Shown here: positions 34,718 through 42,231 of the stretch, piece by piece
Layout of the letters: each line of letters begins with the position of its first letter
Numbering within the stretch: the first letter of the stretch is position 1
Assembly (NCBI GenBank): GCA_020850325.1
Contig: JADZEW010000035.1
Coordinates: 124,001-188,000 of the forward strand
Origin: Methanoregulaceae archaeon
GTDB lineage: Bacteria; Armatimonadota; Fimbriimonadia; Fimbriimonadales; Fimbriimonadaceae
DNA length: 64,000 bases
Direction: 5' to 3'
Translations under genes and position numbers: made by a program
Notes under the pieces: model-generated
Seen by the model: the letters and a program-made list of their open reading frames with translations, nothing else
The model's database searches: none
Told to the model about the DNA's origin: nothing

Positions 34718-35488
34718 ATGAGAGCATGGCTGAGTCTGATAGCGTTTGCGGCGGCAGCGGTTACCTGGAGCTTCCCACAAGCCCGCGTGGTCAATGGGTT
34801 CGGACCCATCGATCTCGTCGATATGGTCACTCAAAGTGAGGTGGGAGTCAGTAGCACGTTCTTCCCCACCGACAGCCTAGCGATGGATGCCACCGGCAAC
34901 CTCTACTCGGCCGATCCTAACGGGGTCATCTTCAACGTCACCACACCTGGCAACTTCCCCGTTGGCCCAACCGGATTCAGCCAGATCGGCGACCTGGTTT
35001 ATGCACCGGGCGGGCTCTTCGGCTTCAGCAATGCCACCCAAACCCTATTCTTCTTCGACCTCATCAACACGACGGTAACGTACACGCAGAACATACTCGG
35101 CTTGTTCGGCACGGTTACCGGCGTTGCTTACCAGAACTCGACGGGACTGATCTACCTGAGCACGGCCAGCGGCGTGAACAACGACACGCTGTACGAAGTG
35201 TCTCTCTCGAATCCAAACGCGATCGTGAAAGGCACTATGGCTCACAACGACGTTGGCAGCTACATCACGGATATCGAGTTCGGTGCGAATGGCACGCTGT
35301 ACGCGATGACCTGGTACAACCGCCACTTTTACTCGGTCAACACGGCCACCGGGACTACCGGCTTGATCAGCGCCGGACCCCACCGCGACGTGACCGGTAT
35401 GGCCCTCGATCCCGTTCCCGAACCGGCAAGCATGGCCACGATCGGGTTGGGGCTTGCCGCACTGTTGCGTCGGATTCGGAAGACCTAG
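34718..35488 (+). CDS. PEP-CTERM secreted protein, beta-propeller-like
   Basis: 256 residues. Signal peptide MRAWLSLIAFAAAAVTWSFPQA. The body has repeated short segments of the type LAMDATGNLYSADPNG, VAYQNSTGLIYLSTASG, IEFGANGTLYAMTWYN, as in beta-propeller blades of NHL/SMP-30 style. It ends VPEPASMATIGLGLAALLRRIRKT, a PEP-CTERM sorting tail. The stop codon is shared with the convergent gcvT stop (CTAG 35485-35488). Confidence 0.85.
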   Translation: MRAWLSLIAFAAAAVTWSFPQARVVNGFGPIDLVDMVTQSEVGVSSTFFPTDSLAMDATGNLYSADPNGVIFNVTTPGNFPVGPTGFSQIGDLVYAPGGLFGFSNATQTLFFFDLINTTVTYTQNILGLFGTVTGVAYQNSTGLIYLSTASGVNNDTLYEVSLSNPNAIVKGTMAHNDVGSYITDIEFGANGTLYAMTWYNRHFYSVNTATGTTGLISAGPHRDVTGMALDPVPEPASMATIGLGLAALLRRIRKT

Positions 35489-36570
35489 GCCCGCTTAAAG
35501 AACCGCTTGTTGACCACCGTGGCGGGCTCACGCTTGCCTCGGATGTCCACCTCGCACGGAGTTTCTGGCTTGATATCCGCATCCAAGAACGCGAACGCGA
35601 TGCCGCAGTCGAGCAACGGTGAGTAGACGCCACTGGAGACTTCGCCCACCTCTCGATCACCCACGTACACCTCCATGCCCGGCGCGAGCAAGCGCTTGGA
35701 GCCCAACCGAATGCCCTGAAGCTTCTTCGCCGTTCCTTCGGCGCGGGCGCGATTAATGTGCTCTGATCCGATAAACGACTTGGTCTTCGAGATCACCCAG
35801 CCAAGCCCGGCGGCGATCGGACTCATCTCATCTCCCAGCTCGTGTCCATAGAGCGGCAAGCCCGCTTCCACACGAAGCGCATCCCGTGCGGCAAGTCCGC
35901 AAGGAACAACCCCTGCCTCGGCCAAAGCATCCCACAGACGAGGCGCATCCTCGTTGGCGCAGATCAGTTCGAATCCTTCTTCGCCGGTGTAGCCCGACTT
36001 CGGCGCGAAGCACGGAACCCCCGCGACGGTGGTCATGACCGTTCCGAAGAAAGGCAGTTCACCGAGCGCGGATCCCGCTGGGCTCAGACGACCGACGATC
36101 TCCGCCGCCTTCGGACCCTGGACGGCGATCATCGCGGTGCCCATCGTCTCGTCTTCGATCTCAACGCCAAATGTGTTCTGCGACTTGATCCAAGCCACAT
36201 CCTTCTGGTGGTTGGCGGCATTGACGACCATGCGGTAGGTCGTGGCATCGACGCGGTAAACGATAATATCATCGACGAGCCCGCCGCGGTCGTTCGGCAG
36301 CAGCGAGTAGTGGCCACGGCCGTCTTCAAGCTCGGCCACATCGTTGGCGGTGATCCACTCGAGAAACTCTAGCACCCGCTCGCCGCGGAACCACAGCCGC
36401 GCCATGTGCCCAACATCGAACATCCCCGCCCCATCGCGAACGGCTTTCGCCTCCGCGATCACGCTGCTGTACTGAACCGGCATCTCCCAACCGGCAAACT
36501 CGACCATCCTTCCACCGGCGGCCACGTGGCGGTCGTAAAGCGCAGTGCGAAGAAAGGGCTGGGTATCCAT
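35485..36570 (-). CDS. gcvT: Aminomethyltransferase, glycine cleavage T protein
   Basis: 361 residues from ATG 36570 (TATACT 7 nt upstream); the open frame continues upstream but that part is the antisense of the divergent gene. T protein moves the aminomethyl group to tetrahydrofolate, releasing ammonia. Typical features: LYDRHVAAGGRMVEFAGWEMPVQY, DVGHMARLWFRG, tetrahydrofolate-site Asp in the RGGLVDDIIVYRV region, SGYTGEEGFELI, and LAARDALRVEAGLPLYGHEL. The C-terminal beta-barrel is complete. H, P and L protein genes are not in the window. Confidence 0.95.
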   Translation of the reverse strand: MDTQPFLRTALYDRHVAAGGRMVEFAGWEMPVQYSSVIAEAKAVRDGAGMFDVGHMARLWFRGERVLEFLEWITANDVAELEDGRGHYSLLPNDRGGLVDDIIVYRVDATTYRMVVNAANHQKDVAWIKSQNTFGVEIEDETMGTAMIAVQGPKAAEIVGRLSPAGSALGELPFFGTVMTTVAGVPCFAPKSGYTGEEGFELICANEDAPRLWDALAEAGVVPCGLAARDALRVEAGLPLYGHELGDEMSPIAAGLGWVISKTKSFIGSEHINRARAEGTAKKLQGIRLGSKRLLAPGMEVYVGDREVGEVSSGVYSPLLDCGIAFAFLDADIKPETPCEVDIRGKREPATVVNKRFFKRA

Positions 36571-36595
36571 GGCCCAGAGTATACGGCTTGGCGGC

Positions 36596-36624
36596 TTCGG
36601 CCCTCCGTCGAGTTGCCTTATAAT
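36596..36624 (+). promoter_or_regulatory. Promoter with leaderless GTG start
   Basis: TTCGGC (36596-36601), 17-nt spacer, TATAAT (36619-36624), then exactly 6 nt to GTG 36631. The perfect -10 makes GTG the likely start, giving an immediate signal peptide. Confidence 0.6.
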
Positions 36625-36630
36625 AGGGGG

Positions 36631-39009
36631 GTGCGCACGCGACTGATTTCCACCTTTCTTGGGTTCGGGCTCGCCACGGCATTGGCTTTCTGCCAAAGCG
36701 TCGAACCCGAAACCACCCGGCTCGAGTCGATGCTTGTCCCCGCAAAGCGGATCAACACCCAGCAGTTCTTGCCGCAGATCAACAGCCGCGTATCCGCGCG
36801 CCTGCGCCAACCGCGCAACAAACACCGCGATCCGTTGCCTTATGCCGAGCCCAACACCCTGCCCTTTGGCGGATTGCTCGAAGAACCCCGTGGAAGTGAA
36901 CTGAGCCGCTTCCCGGCGCTCGGGTTCACCGGGTGGCGCCCGCCCGACCCCTACCTAGCCGTCGGCCAAGATCACATCGTCGCCGTCGTCAACTCGAGCC
37001 TGGCCTACTACACGAAGACCGGCACCCCCCTCTTCGAGCAGGACTTCGACACCTTTTTCAACAGCCTGTACAGCCAGGGTCAGGACAAGTTCATCTTCGA
37101 TCCGAAGGTGATCTACGATCGCCATGCCGATCGGTTCGTCGTCCTCGCCATCGACCAGAGCAATGCCGATCAGCGTAGCCGAGTCCTCGTCGGCGTCTCC
37201 GACGACGGCAACCCGACCGGGAACTGGTTCCTATACGCGATCGATGTGAAAGCGACGATCAGCGGCGTCGCGTGCTGGGGCGACTACCCCGGCTTCGGCT
37301 TCAACAAGGATGGCTACGGCATCGCCCTGAACATGTTCAGCTTCACGGACGCATTCCGTGGCGTTCAGATTGTGACCATCCGCAAGAGTAGCGTCCTGAG
37401 CGGCGGAGCCGCCGTCGTCACGAAGTTCATCAACACGTCCGCCGACAGCTTTACCCTGCAGGTCGCCGACACGTTCGACGGAGCCACGAGCAAGCTGTAT
37501 CTGACGAACGCCGCATCGACTTCTTCCATTAAGATCTGGACCTTGGACAACCTCGCCGGAACGCCCGCGGCACCGACAACCCAGAACGTGACCGTCCCCA
37601 GCAGCGTGTTCCCGCCCGGATTCAGCGCCCCCAGCGCCAGCGGACGGCAACTCGACGAGCTCGACGGGCGACTCATCAACACCGTCTTCCGTGGCGGAAA
37701 GCTGCTTACCACCCACACAGTCAAAGCGACGACGGACTCTCGCAACCGCATCCGCTGGTATGAGTTCAACCAACCAGAAGGCGGTGCGGCCACGCTCGGG
37801 CAGTCCGGAGAAGTCAAAGAGCCGACATCTCAGGACAATCACTTCCACTGCGGTGCCATCACCAAGAACGCAGCCGGAGATATCGGCATCGTCTTCACCC
37901 GCAGCGGCGCGAATATCGCCGCCGACATCATGCGCACCGCCCGCAAATCCACCGATCCTGCCGGGTTTATGGGCGCGCCGGTCCTCGTCCAAAGCAGCTT
38001 TGGCAGCACCTACGGGTTCTCGGGCGTCAACCGCTGGGGCGACTACGCCGCGATCACCGTCGACCCGGTCGATGACACCAAGTTCTGGGCGATCCACATG
38101 AACGGTGGTAACAGCACCACGTGGAAGACCGAGGTGTTCAGCTTCGTTGTGACCCCCGGCCTCGATACGTTGTCGTTTAGTTCGAGCCAAGCCTTCGGCG
38201 GCGGTGCCTCGCCGACCGGGACCGTCAAGCTCACCGCACCGGCCACAGCGGTGACGAATGTGGCCCTCAGTTCGAACAACACGTCGCTGATCACCGTGCC
38301 TGCGTCCCTCACGTTTGCGGCGGGCCAGGACACCCGCACGTTTACGCTTGGCATGGTCGGCGGCGTCAACTCGAACACCAACGTGACGATCACGGCTTCG
38401 CTCGCGGGCGTCAATCGGTTGGCGGTCATCACGCTGCTGCCCGCCAACCTTACTGGCTTCAGCCTCGCCGCAACAACGCTCACCGCAAACAACGTGACGA
38501 CGGCAACGCTCAATCTGGGCGGCAAGGCCGGCCCAGCGGGCCGCGCGGTCACCGTGACCTCGAACAACAACATCGCATACTCGCTCTCACCGATCACGGT
38601 GCCGGCAGGCTCGAACACTACGACCTTCACCGTGTTCACCCGCAACACGCTCACGGCCATAGTCGCCACCCTATCCGCATCGCTGGGGACGACGATAAAC
38701 CGGCAGCTGACGGTCATCATGCCTCCGCCGCTGGTCGCTTACACCGTGAATCCCACCACGATTAAGGGCGGCTCACCGGTGTGGAGTACGGCCCGCATCC
38801 AGCTGCTCGCGCCTACAAGCGGCGTCTTGATCCGTTTCACGAAGAACTCGCCGAACGTGCTGATGGTGAGTTCTGCCTTAATCCCAGAAGGCAGAGATCG
38901 GGTCAACGTTCAAATACTCACAACGCCGGTCGGAGCGACCCAGGTCGCGACGATCGATGCCCGTCTGAACGGGGTCATCAAGGTACAGACGCTGACCATC
39001 ACGCCCTAA
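36631..39009 (+). CDS. Large secreted beta-rich protein with Ig-like C-terminal repeats
   Basis: 792 residues from GTG 36631. N-terminal signal (RLISTFLGFGLATALAFCQ). Residues ~90-510 look like a propeller-type domain, with blocks such as FTGWRPPDPYLAVGQDHIVA, FDPKVIYDRHADRFVVLAID and GDYPGFGFNKDGYGIALNMF. The rest contains about three ~80-residue Ser/Thr/Asn-rich repeats resembling bacterial Ig-like domains (LSFSSSQAFGGGASPTGTVK, LAATTLTANNVTTATLNLGG, VNPTTIKGGSPVWSTARIQL). No PEP-CTERM, LPXTG or other anchor. Probably an extracellular or surface adhesive/binding protein; no enzymatic motif seen. A strong terminator follows. Confidence 0.85.
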   Translation: MRTRLISTFLGFGLATALAFCQSVEPETTRLESMLVPAKRINTQQFLPQINSRVSARLRQPRNKHRDPLPYAEPNTLPFGGLLEEPRGSELSRFPALGFTGWRPPDPYLAVGQDHIVAVVNSSLAYYTKTGTPLFEQDFDTFFNSLYSQGQDKFIFDPKVIYDRHADRFVVLAIDQSNADQRSRVLVGVSDDGNPTGNWFLYAIDVKATISGVACWGDYPGFGFNKDGYGIALNMFSFTDAFRGVQIVTIRKSSVLSGGAAVVTKFINTSADSFTLQVADTFDGATSKLYLTNAASTSSIKIWTLDNLAGTPAAPTTQNVTVPSSVFPPGFSAPSASGRQLDELDGRLINTVFRGGKLLTTHTVKATTDSRNRIRWYEFNQPEGGAATLGQSGEVKEPTSQDNHFHCGAITKNAAGDIGIVFTRSGANIAADIMRTARKSTDPAGFMGAPVLVQSSFGSTYGFSGVNRWGDYAAITVDPVDDTKFWAIHMNGGNSTTWKTEVFSFVVTPGLDTLSFSSSQAFGGGASPTGTVKLTAPATAVTNVALSSNNTSLITVPASLTFAAGQDTRTFTLGMVGGVNSNTNVTITASLAGVNRLAVITLLPANLTGFSLAATTLTANNVTTATLNLGGKAGPAGRAVTVTSNNNIAYSLSPITVPAGSNTTTFTVFTRNTLTAIVATLSASLGTTINRQLTVIMPPPLVAYTVNPTTIKGGSPVWSTARIQLLAPTSGVLIRFTKNSPNVLMVSSALIPEGRDRVNVQILTTPVGATQVATIDARLNGVIKVQTLTITP

Positions 39010-39029
39010 CCACTCGGGTTGCAGAGGTT

Positions 39030-39058
39030 CGGGCCGACCTCACCGTCGGCCCGTTTTT
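39030..39058 (+). terminator. Rho-independent terminator
   Basis: CGGGCCGAC (39030-39038) and CGG-type complement GTCGGCCCG (39045-39053) form a perfect 9-bp G+C stem with a 6-nt loop, followed by TTTTT. It ends the large secreted-protein gene. Confidence 0.9.
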
Positions 39059-39093
39059 GCGCCTTTCCTCACGGATCGCTCATAACATTCCCG

Positions 39094-39099
39094 TAACAT
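39094..39099 (+). promoter_or_regulatory. -10 box of the CotH operon, leaderless geometry
   Basis: TAACAT ends 6 nt before ATG 39106. It lies just after the preceding terminator, so the operon starts here. Confidence 0.5.
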
Positions 39100-39105
39100 T
39101 GGGTC

Positions 39106-40758
39106 ATGAACGGTCCGTTGCTCTTCCTTGCCATCGCTTCGGTTGCTCAGGGCTTTCCGCCTCCCGGTCAGGGTCCCGGTGGCCGCGGTGGTCCGGGAAT
39201 GGGGCCAAACTCGCCCGAACTGAAGCTGGTCAAGAAGTTCGACTTGGACAAAGATGGACTCCTGAGCCGCGAAGAGCGTGCGGAAGCTCGCGCCTATGTG
39301 AAGGAGCAACGCGGCAATGCGGGCGGATTCGGCGGGCCCGGAGGAGGCCCCGGCGGACGTCCTGGAGGCCGTCCCGGAGGACCCGGCGGCCCCGGTGGTC
39401 CGGGGGGCGGTCGAATCGCGGGCACCCCTGGCCCTAAGCTCTCCCCTGACAGCGTTGCGAAGCACCCCGACGCCCACCTCTACGATCCCAAGGTTATCCG
39501 CACCCTGTTCTTGCAGTTCGAAAGCGAGGACTGGGAGGCCGAACTCGCCGACTTCTACAACACCGACGTCGATGTCCCGGCAACGATGACCGTCGATGGC
39601 AAGCGATACGACAAGCCGGTCGGCATCCACTTCCGCGGCGCCTCCTCCTTCTTCGGTGTCCCCGCAGGAAACAAGCGTTCACTCAACGTGACCGTCGATT
39701 TCATCGACTCAAAGCAGCGGCTCTACGGGTTCAAGACTCTGAACCTGCTCAACGCAAACGGCGATCCCTCGTTCATGAGCACCCCGCTCTTCAGCTTCCT
39801 CGCCCGGCCGCATATCCCAGCCCCGCGTTCGAACCACGTGAAGGTCGCGGTGAATGGCGAAAGTTGGGGCATCTACGTCAACGTCGAGCAGTTCAACAAT
39901 GACTTCGTGCAGGAGCACTTCAAGTCCTCGCAGGTGGAAGGCAAGTCCGGAGCCCGCTGGAAGGTGCTCGGCAGTCCCCAGGCCGACGGCGGTCTCAACT
40001 ACCTCGGCGACAACGTTGCCGAGTACGAACGGCGCTACGAGATCAAGAGCAAGGACAACCCGGAAGACTGGAGGGCGCTGATCGAACTAACGCGCGTTCT
40101 GTCGACCACCCCGACCGATCAACTGGAGGCCGCCCTGAGGCCGATCCTCGACATCGAGGGTGCACTCTGGCTTCTAGCGCTCGACATCGGGCTCATCAAC
40201 AGCGACGGCTATTGGACGCGAGCCAGCGACTACAACCTCTACCGAGATCCCAAGGGTGTCTTCCACGTGATTCCTCACGACATGAATGAGGCCTTCCGCG
40301 CCGGCGGGCGGGGTCCTGGCGGCCCCGGCGGCTTCGGCGGACCTGGTGGACCCGGTGGCGGTCCAGGAGGCCCTGGCGGTCCAGGAGGGCCCGGCGGATT
40401 TGGCAGCCCACAGCGGCCCGGTCCCGGTGGCCCCGGCGGAGGGGGCATCAACCTCGATCCCTTGTTCGGCCTCGACGATAACCGCAAACCCCTGCGCAGC
40501 CGACTCCTCGCCGTCCCGTCGCTGCGCGCAAAGTACATGGAGAACATCCGCACCCTCGCCCGCGAGGGCCTCGACTGGAGCCATATCGGCGGCAAGATCG
40601 CGGCGATGAGGCAGGTGCTCGACGCCGAGATCAAGGCGGACACCCGCAAGAACAGCCCGTACGAGGCGTTCCTGAGCCAAACCGCTCCCGATGGAGGCCT
40701 CCGGCAGTTCATCGACGCTCGTCGCAAGTTCCTGCTCGAATACCGGGAGGGACAGTAA
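39106..40758 (+). CDS. CotH-kinase family secreted protein with EF-hand and Gly-Pro-rich tracts
   Basis: 550 residues. Signal peptide MNGPLLFLAIASVAQG. An EF-hand-like calcium loop DLDKDGLLSREE lies at residues ~46-57. Two collagen-like Gly-Gly-Pro tracts follow: one before the CotH domain (~75-105) and one embedded in its distal half (~400-445). CotH features: LFLQFESEDWEAEL, KPVGIHFRGASSF, NKRSLNVTVDF, FKTLNLLNANGDPSFM, ESWGIYVNVEQFN, DYNLYRDPKGVFHVIPHDMN. CotH proteins are atypical kinases that phosphorylate secreted proteins. The operon with VTC and DUF4956 genes is a recurrent arrangement in bacteria. The Gly-Pro tract inside the kinase fold is unusual. Confidence 0.92.
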   Translation: MNGPLLFLAIASVAQGFPPPGQGPGGRGGPGMGPNSPELKLVKKFDLDKDGLLSREERAEARAYVKEQRGNAGGFGGPGGGPGGRPGGRPGGPGGPGGPGGGRIAGTPGPKLSPDSVAKHPDAHLYDPKVIRTLFLQFESEDWEAELADFYNTDVDVPATMTVDGKRYDKPVGIHFRGASSFFGVPAGNKRSLNVTVDFIDSKQRLYGFKTLNLLNANGDPSFMSTPLFSFLARPHIPAPRSNHVKVAVNGESWGIYVNVEQFNNDFVQEHFKSSQVEGKSGARWKVLGSPQADGGLNYLGDNVAEYERRYEIKSKDNPEDWRALIELTRVLSTTPTDQLEAALRPILDIEGALWLLALDIGLINSDGYWTRASDYNLYRDPKGVFHVIPHDMNEAFRAGGRGPGGPGGFGGPGGPGGGPGGPGGPGGPGGFGSPQRPGPGGPGGGGINLDPLFGLDDNRKPLRSRLLAVPSLRAKYMENIRTLAREGLDWSHIGGKIAAMRQVLDAEIKADTRKNSPYEAFLSQTAPDGGLRQFIDARRKFLLEYREGQ

Positions 40759-40763
40759 AGGCG

Positions 40764-41408
40764 GTGATCTCACCCTCTCTGTTGGGGGCCGAGCGGGCCG
40801 CGTATGAGCTGAAGTTCGCGCTGACGTCTGAGCTTCAGCCGGCGATCTTGGATTGGGCCAAGTCGAACATGGCCTCCGATACGCATGCCGATGCCGAGGG
40901 CAGTTACCGGGTGACGACCCTCTATTACGACACTCCCGCCGCCTCGATGTTTCACCGCGCGCCAGGTTATCGGACCACCAAGTATCGCGTAAGACGCTAC
41001 GGCGCCGAAGACCTCGCGTACTTCGAGCGCAAGCGCAAGCGCGGCTCGCGGGTCCGCAAGATGCGCGACGCCGGACATGACGCGCCTGCGTGGTTTGAGA
41101 GCGAACGATGCGCACGCAGTCTCGAGCCCGCGCTTTGGGTGACGTACCAACGACACGCTTTCGTGGGCGATGGCGGGATGCGCTTGACGATGGACGGCGA
41201 TCTCCGTGCTTGGCCCGCTTATGACCGGCCCTTGTCATTCGAGTCAGGTGGCCCTTTCGTTCTCGAGCTGAAGTTCCACGGGGCCCTTCCCGCGATATTC
41301 CGCGATCTGGTGGCCAACTTCAGGTTGATGCCGACGACGTGTTCGAAGTACCGTCTGGCTATGGCGCACTTCATCGAATCGCCGGAGGTCAAGTGCCCGA
41401 CTTCCTAA
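40764..41408 (+). CDS. VTC-domain protein (polyphosphate polymerase-like)
   Basis: 214 residues, GTG start six bases after the CotH stop. The VTC tunnel fold is recognisable from its basic and acidic strands: AAYELKFALTSE, RVTTLYYDTP, TTKYRVRRYG, YFERKRKRGSRVRK, LWVTYQRHAFVG, MRLTMDGDLRA and VLELKFHGALPA, ending with SKYRLAM. In fungi VTC4 polymerises polyphosphate; bacterial relatives next to CotH are of unproven function. The stop overlaps the DUF4956 gene start region by 16 bases. Confidence 0.88.
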   Translation: MISPSLLGAERAAYELKFALTSELQPAILDWAKSNMASDTHADAEGSYRVTTLYYDTPAASMFHRAPGYRTTKYRVRRYGAEDLAYFERKRKRGSRVRKMRDAGHDAPAWFESERCARSLEPALWVTYQRHAFVGDGGMRLTMDGDLRAWPAYDRPLSFESGGPFVLELKFHGALPAIFRDLVANFRLMPTTCSKYRLAMAHFIESPEVKCPTS

Positions 41409-42046
41409 GGCAGACCTTCGCGAGCGACGTCAACGTCGTGTGGACCGATGTGGTCCTGCGCCAGATTCTGGCGTTGCTCTTCGGTTCCGCCGTCGCGGGG
41501 GTTTATGCCTTAACCCGCGGTTCCGGCCCCGAGCGGCGCTCGATCATTACGACGCTGGTGCTGCTGACCATCTTGATCGGTACGATCTCCTCGGTCATCG
41601 GCGACAATGTCGCGCGGGCATTCAGCCTCGTAGGTGCACTGAGCATCGTGCGTTTCCGCACCGTCGTCGAGGACACGCGCGACACCGCATTCGTCATTCT
41701 CGCCGTCACGGTGGGCATGGCGGTTGGCTCGGGCTACCTCATCGCGCCCTTGGCCCTCATCCCAACTGCTTTGGTCGCCGCGATGGCCTTCGGCGGTCGT
41801 CCCGATCCCAAAGGCACCGAGTACGCGGTCGTCGTGCGTACGACCCTCGGCGTTCCCGAGGCGGACATTCTTGACGCCTTGCGGCACCACAGCAGCCGCC
41901 TCGAGGTTCACCGTGTTGCGACGGCCCGTCAAGGCTCGGCGATGGAGACGGAGTATCGGGTCACGCTCAACACGGGTCCCCGCGATCTCCATGACCGACT
42001 GTCTACACTTCCTGGAGTGGTCGGGGTCGAAATCCAGCTGAGCTAG
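41393..42046 (+). CDS. DUF4956 membrane protein
   Basis: 217 residues from GTG 41393, inside the end of the VTC gene with GGAGG 4 nt upstream. Four membrane helices (e.g. ILALLFGSAVAGVYAL, SIITTLVLLTILIGTISSVIG), the family phrase ARAFSLVGALSIVRFRTVVEDTRDTAF, and a cytosolic C-terminal ferredoxin-like part (YRVTLNTGPRDLHDRL..LPGVVGVEIQ). DUF4956 occurs with VTC and CotH genes, so the three probably act on one envelope process. Confidence 0.88.
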   Translation: MPDFLRQTFASDVNVVWTDVVLRQILALLFGSAVAGVYALTRGSGPERRSIITTLVLLTILIGTISSVIGDNVARAFSLVGALSIVRFRTVVEDTRDTAFVILAVTVGMAVGSGYLIAPLALIPTALVAAMAFGGRPDPKGTEYAVVVRTTLGVPEADILDALRHHSSRLEVHRVATARQGSAMETEYRVTLNTGPRDLHDRLSTLPGVVGVEIQLS

Positions 42047-42052
42047 TGCTGG

Positions 42053-42170
42053 CTCGGATTAGCTGGCCTACCCGTACGCTTCTTTGTGGGCGAGGGATGT
42101 CTCGTGCCCTCGCTGAGCCTCTCAATATGCAATGTCCCAGCAGGACTCGGATAAGCTCGGATTGGCTGGC
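42053..42170. repeat. Imperfect direct repeat in the gap after the DUF4956 gene
   Basis: CTCGGATTAGCTGGC (42053-42067) and CTCGGATTGGCTGGC (42156-42170) differ by one base and lie 103 bases apart. A partial third copy (ACTCGGATAAG) precedes the second. The segment between them holds a strong hairpin. No ORF of note. Confidence 0.5.
42090..42113 (+). terminator. Hairpin after the CotH operon
   Basis: GCGAGGG (42090-42096) and CCCTCGC (42107-42113) pair perfectly around a 10-nt loop, 43 bases after the DUF4956 stop. No T run; likely the operon's 3' structure. Confidence 0.45.
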
Positions 42171-42176
42171 TCAGGC

Positions 42177-42214
42177 AAAAAGAACCCCTCCCGGCGATAG
42201 CCGGAAGGGGTTCT
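42177..42214 (-). terminator. Rho-independent terminator of the Tricorn gene
   Basis: Read on the reverse strand, AGAACCCCT...AGGGGTTCT with inner CCGGC/GCCGG arms makes a stem of about 15 bp and then runs into TTTTT. It lies 17 bases after the Tricorn stop codon. Confidence 0.9.
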
Positions 42215-42231
42215 GAAGTTAGGGACGGCGC

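Noticed and set aside
35485-36825. 446-codon version of gcvT
   Set aside because: The extra part is antisense to the start of the large secreted-protein gene; GcvT homology begins at ATG 36570.
40310-40445. Short regular GC-rich repeats that resemble a repeat array
   Set aside because: They encode the Gly-Gly-Pro tract of the CotH protein in frame; not a CRISPR or tandem-repeat array in the DNA sense.
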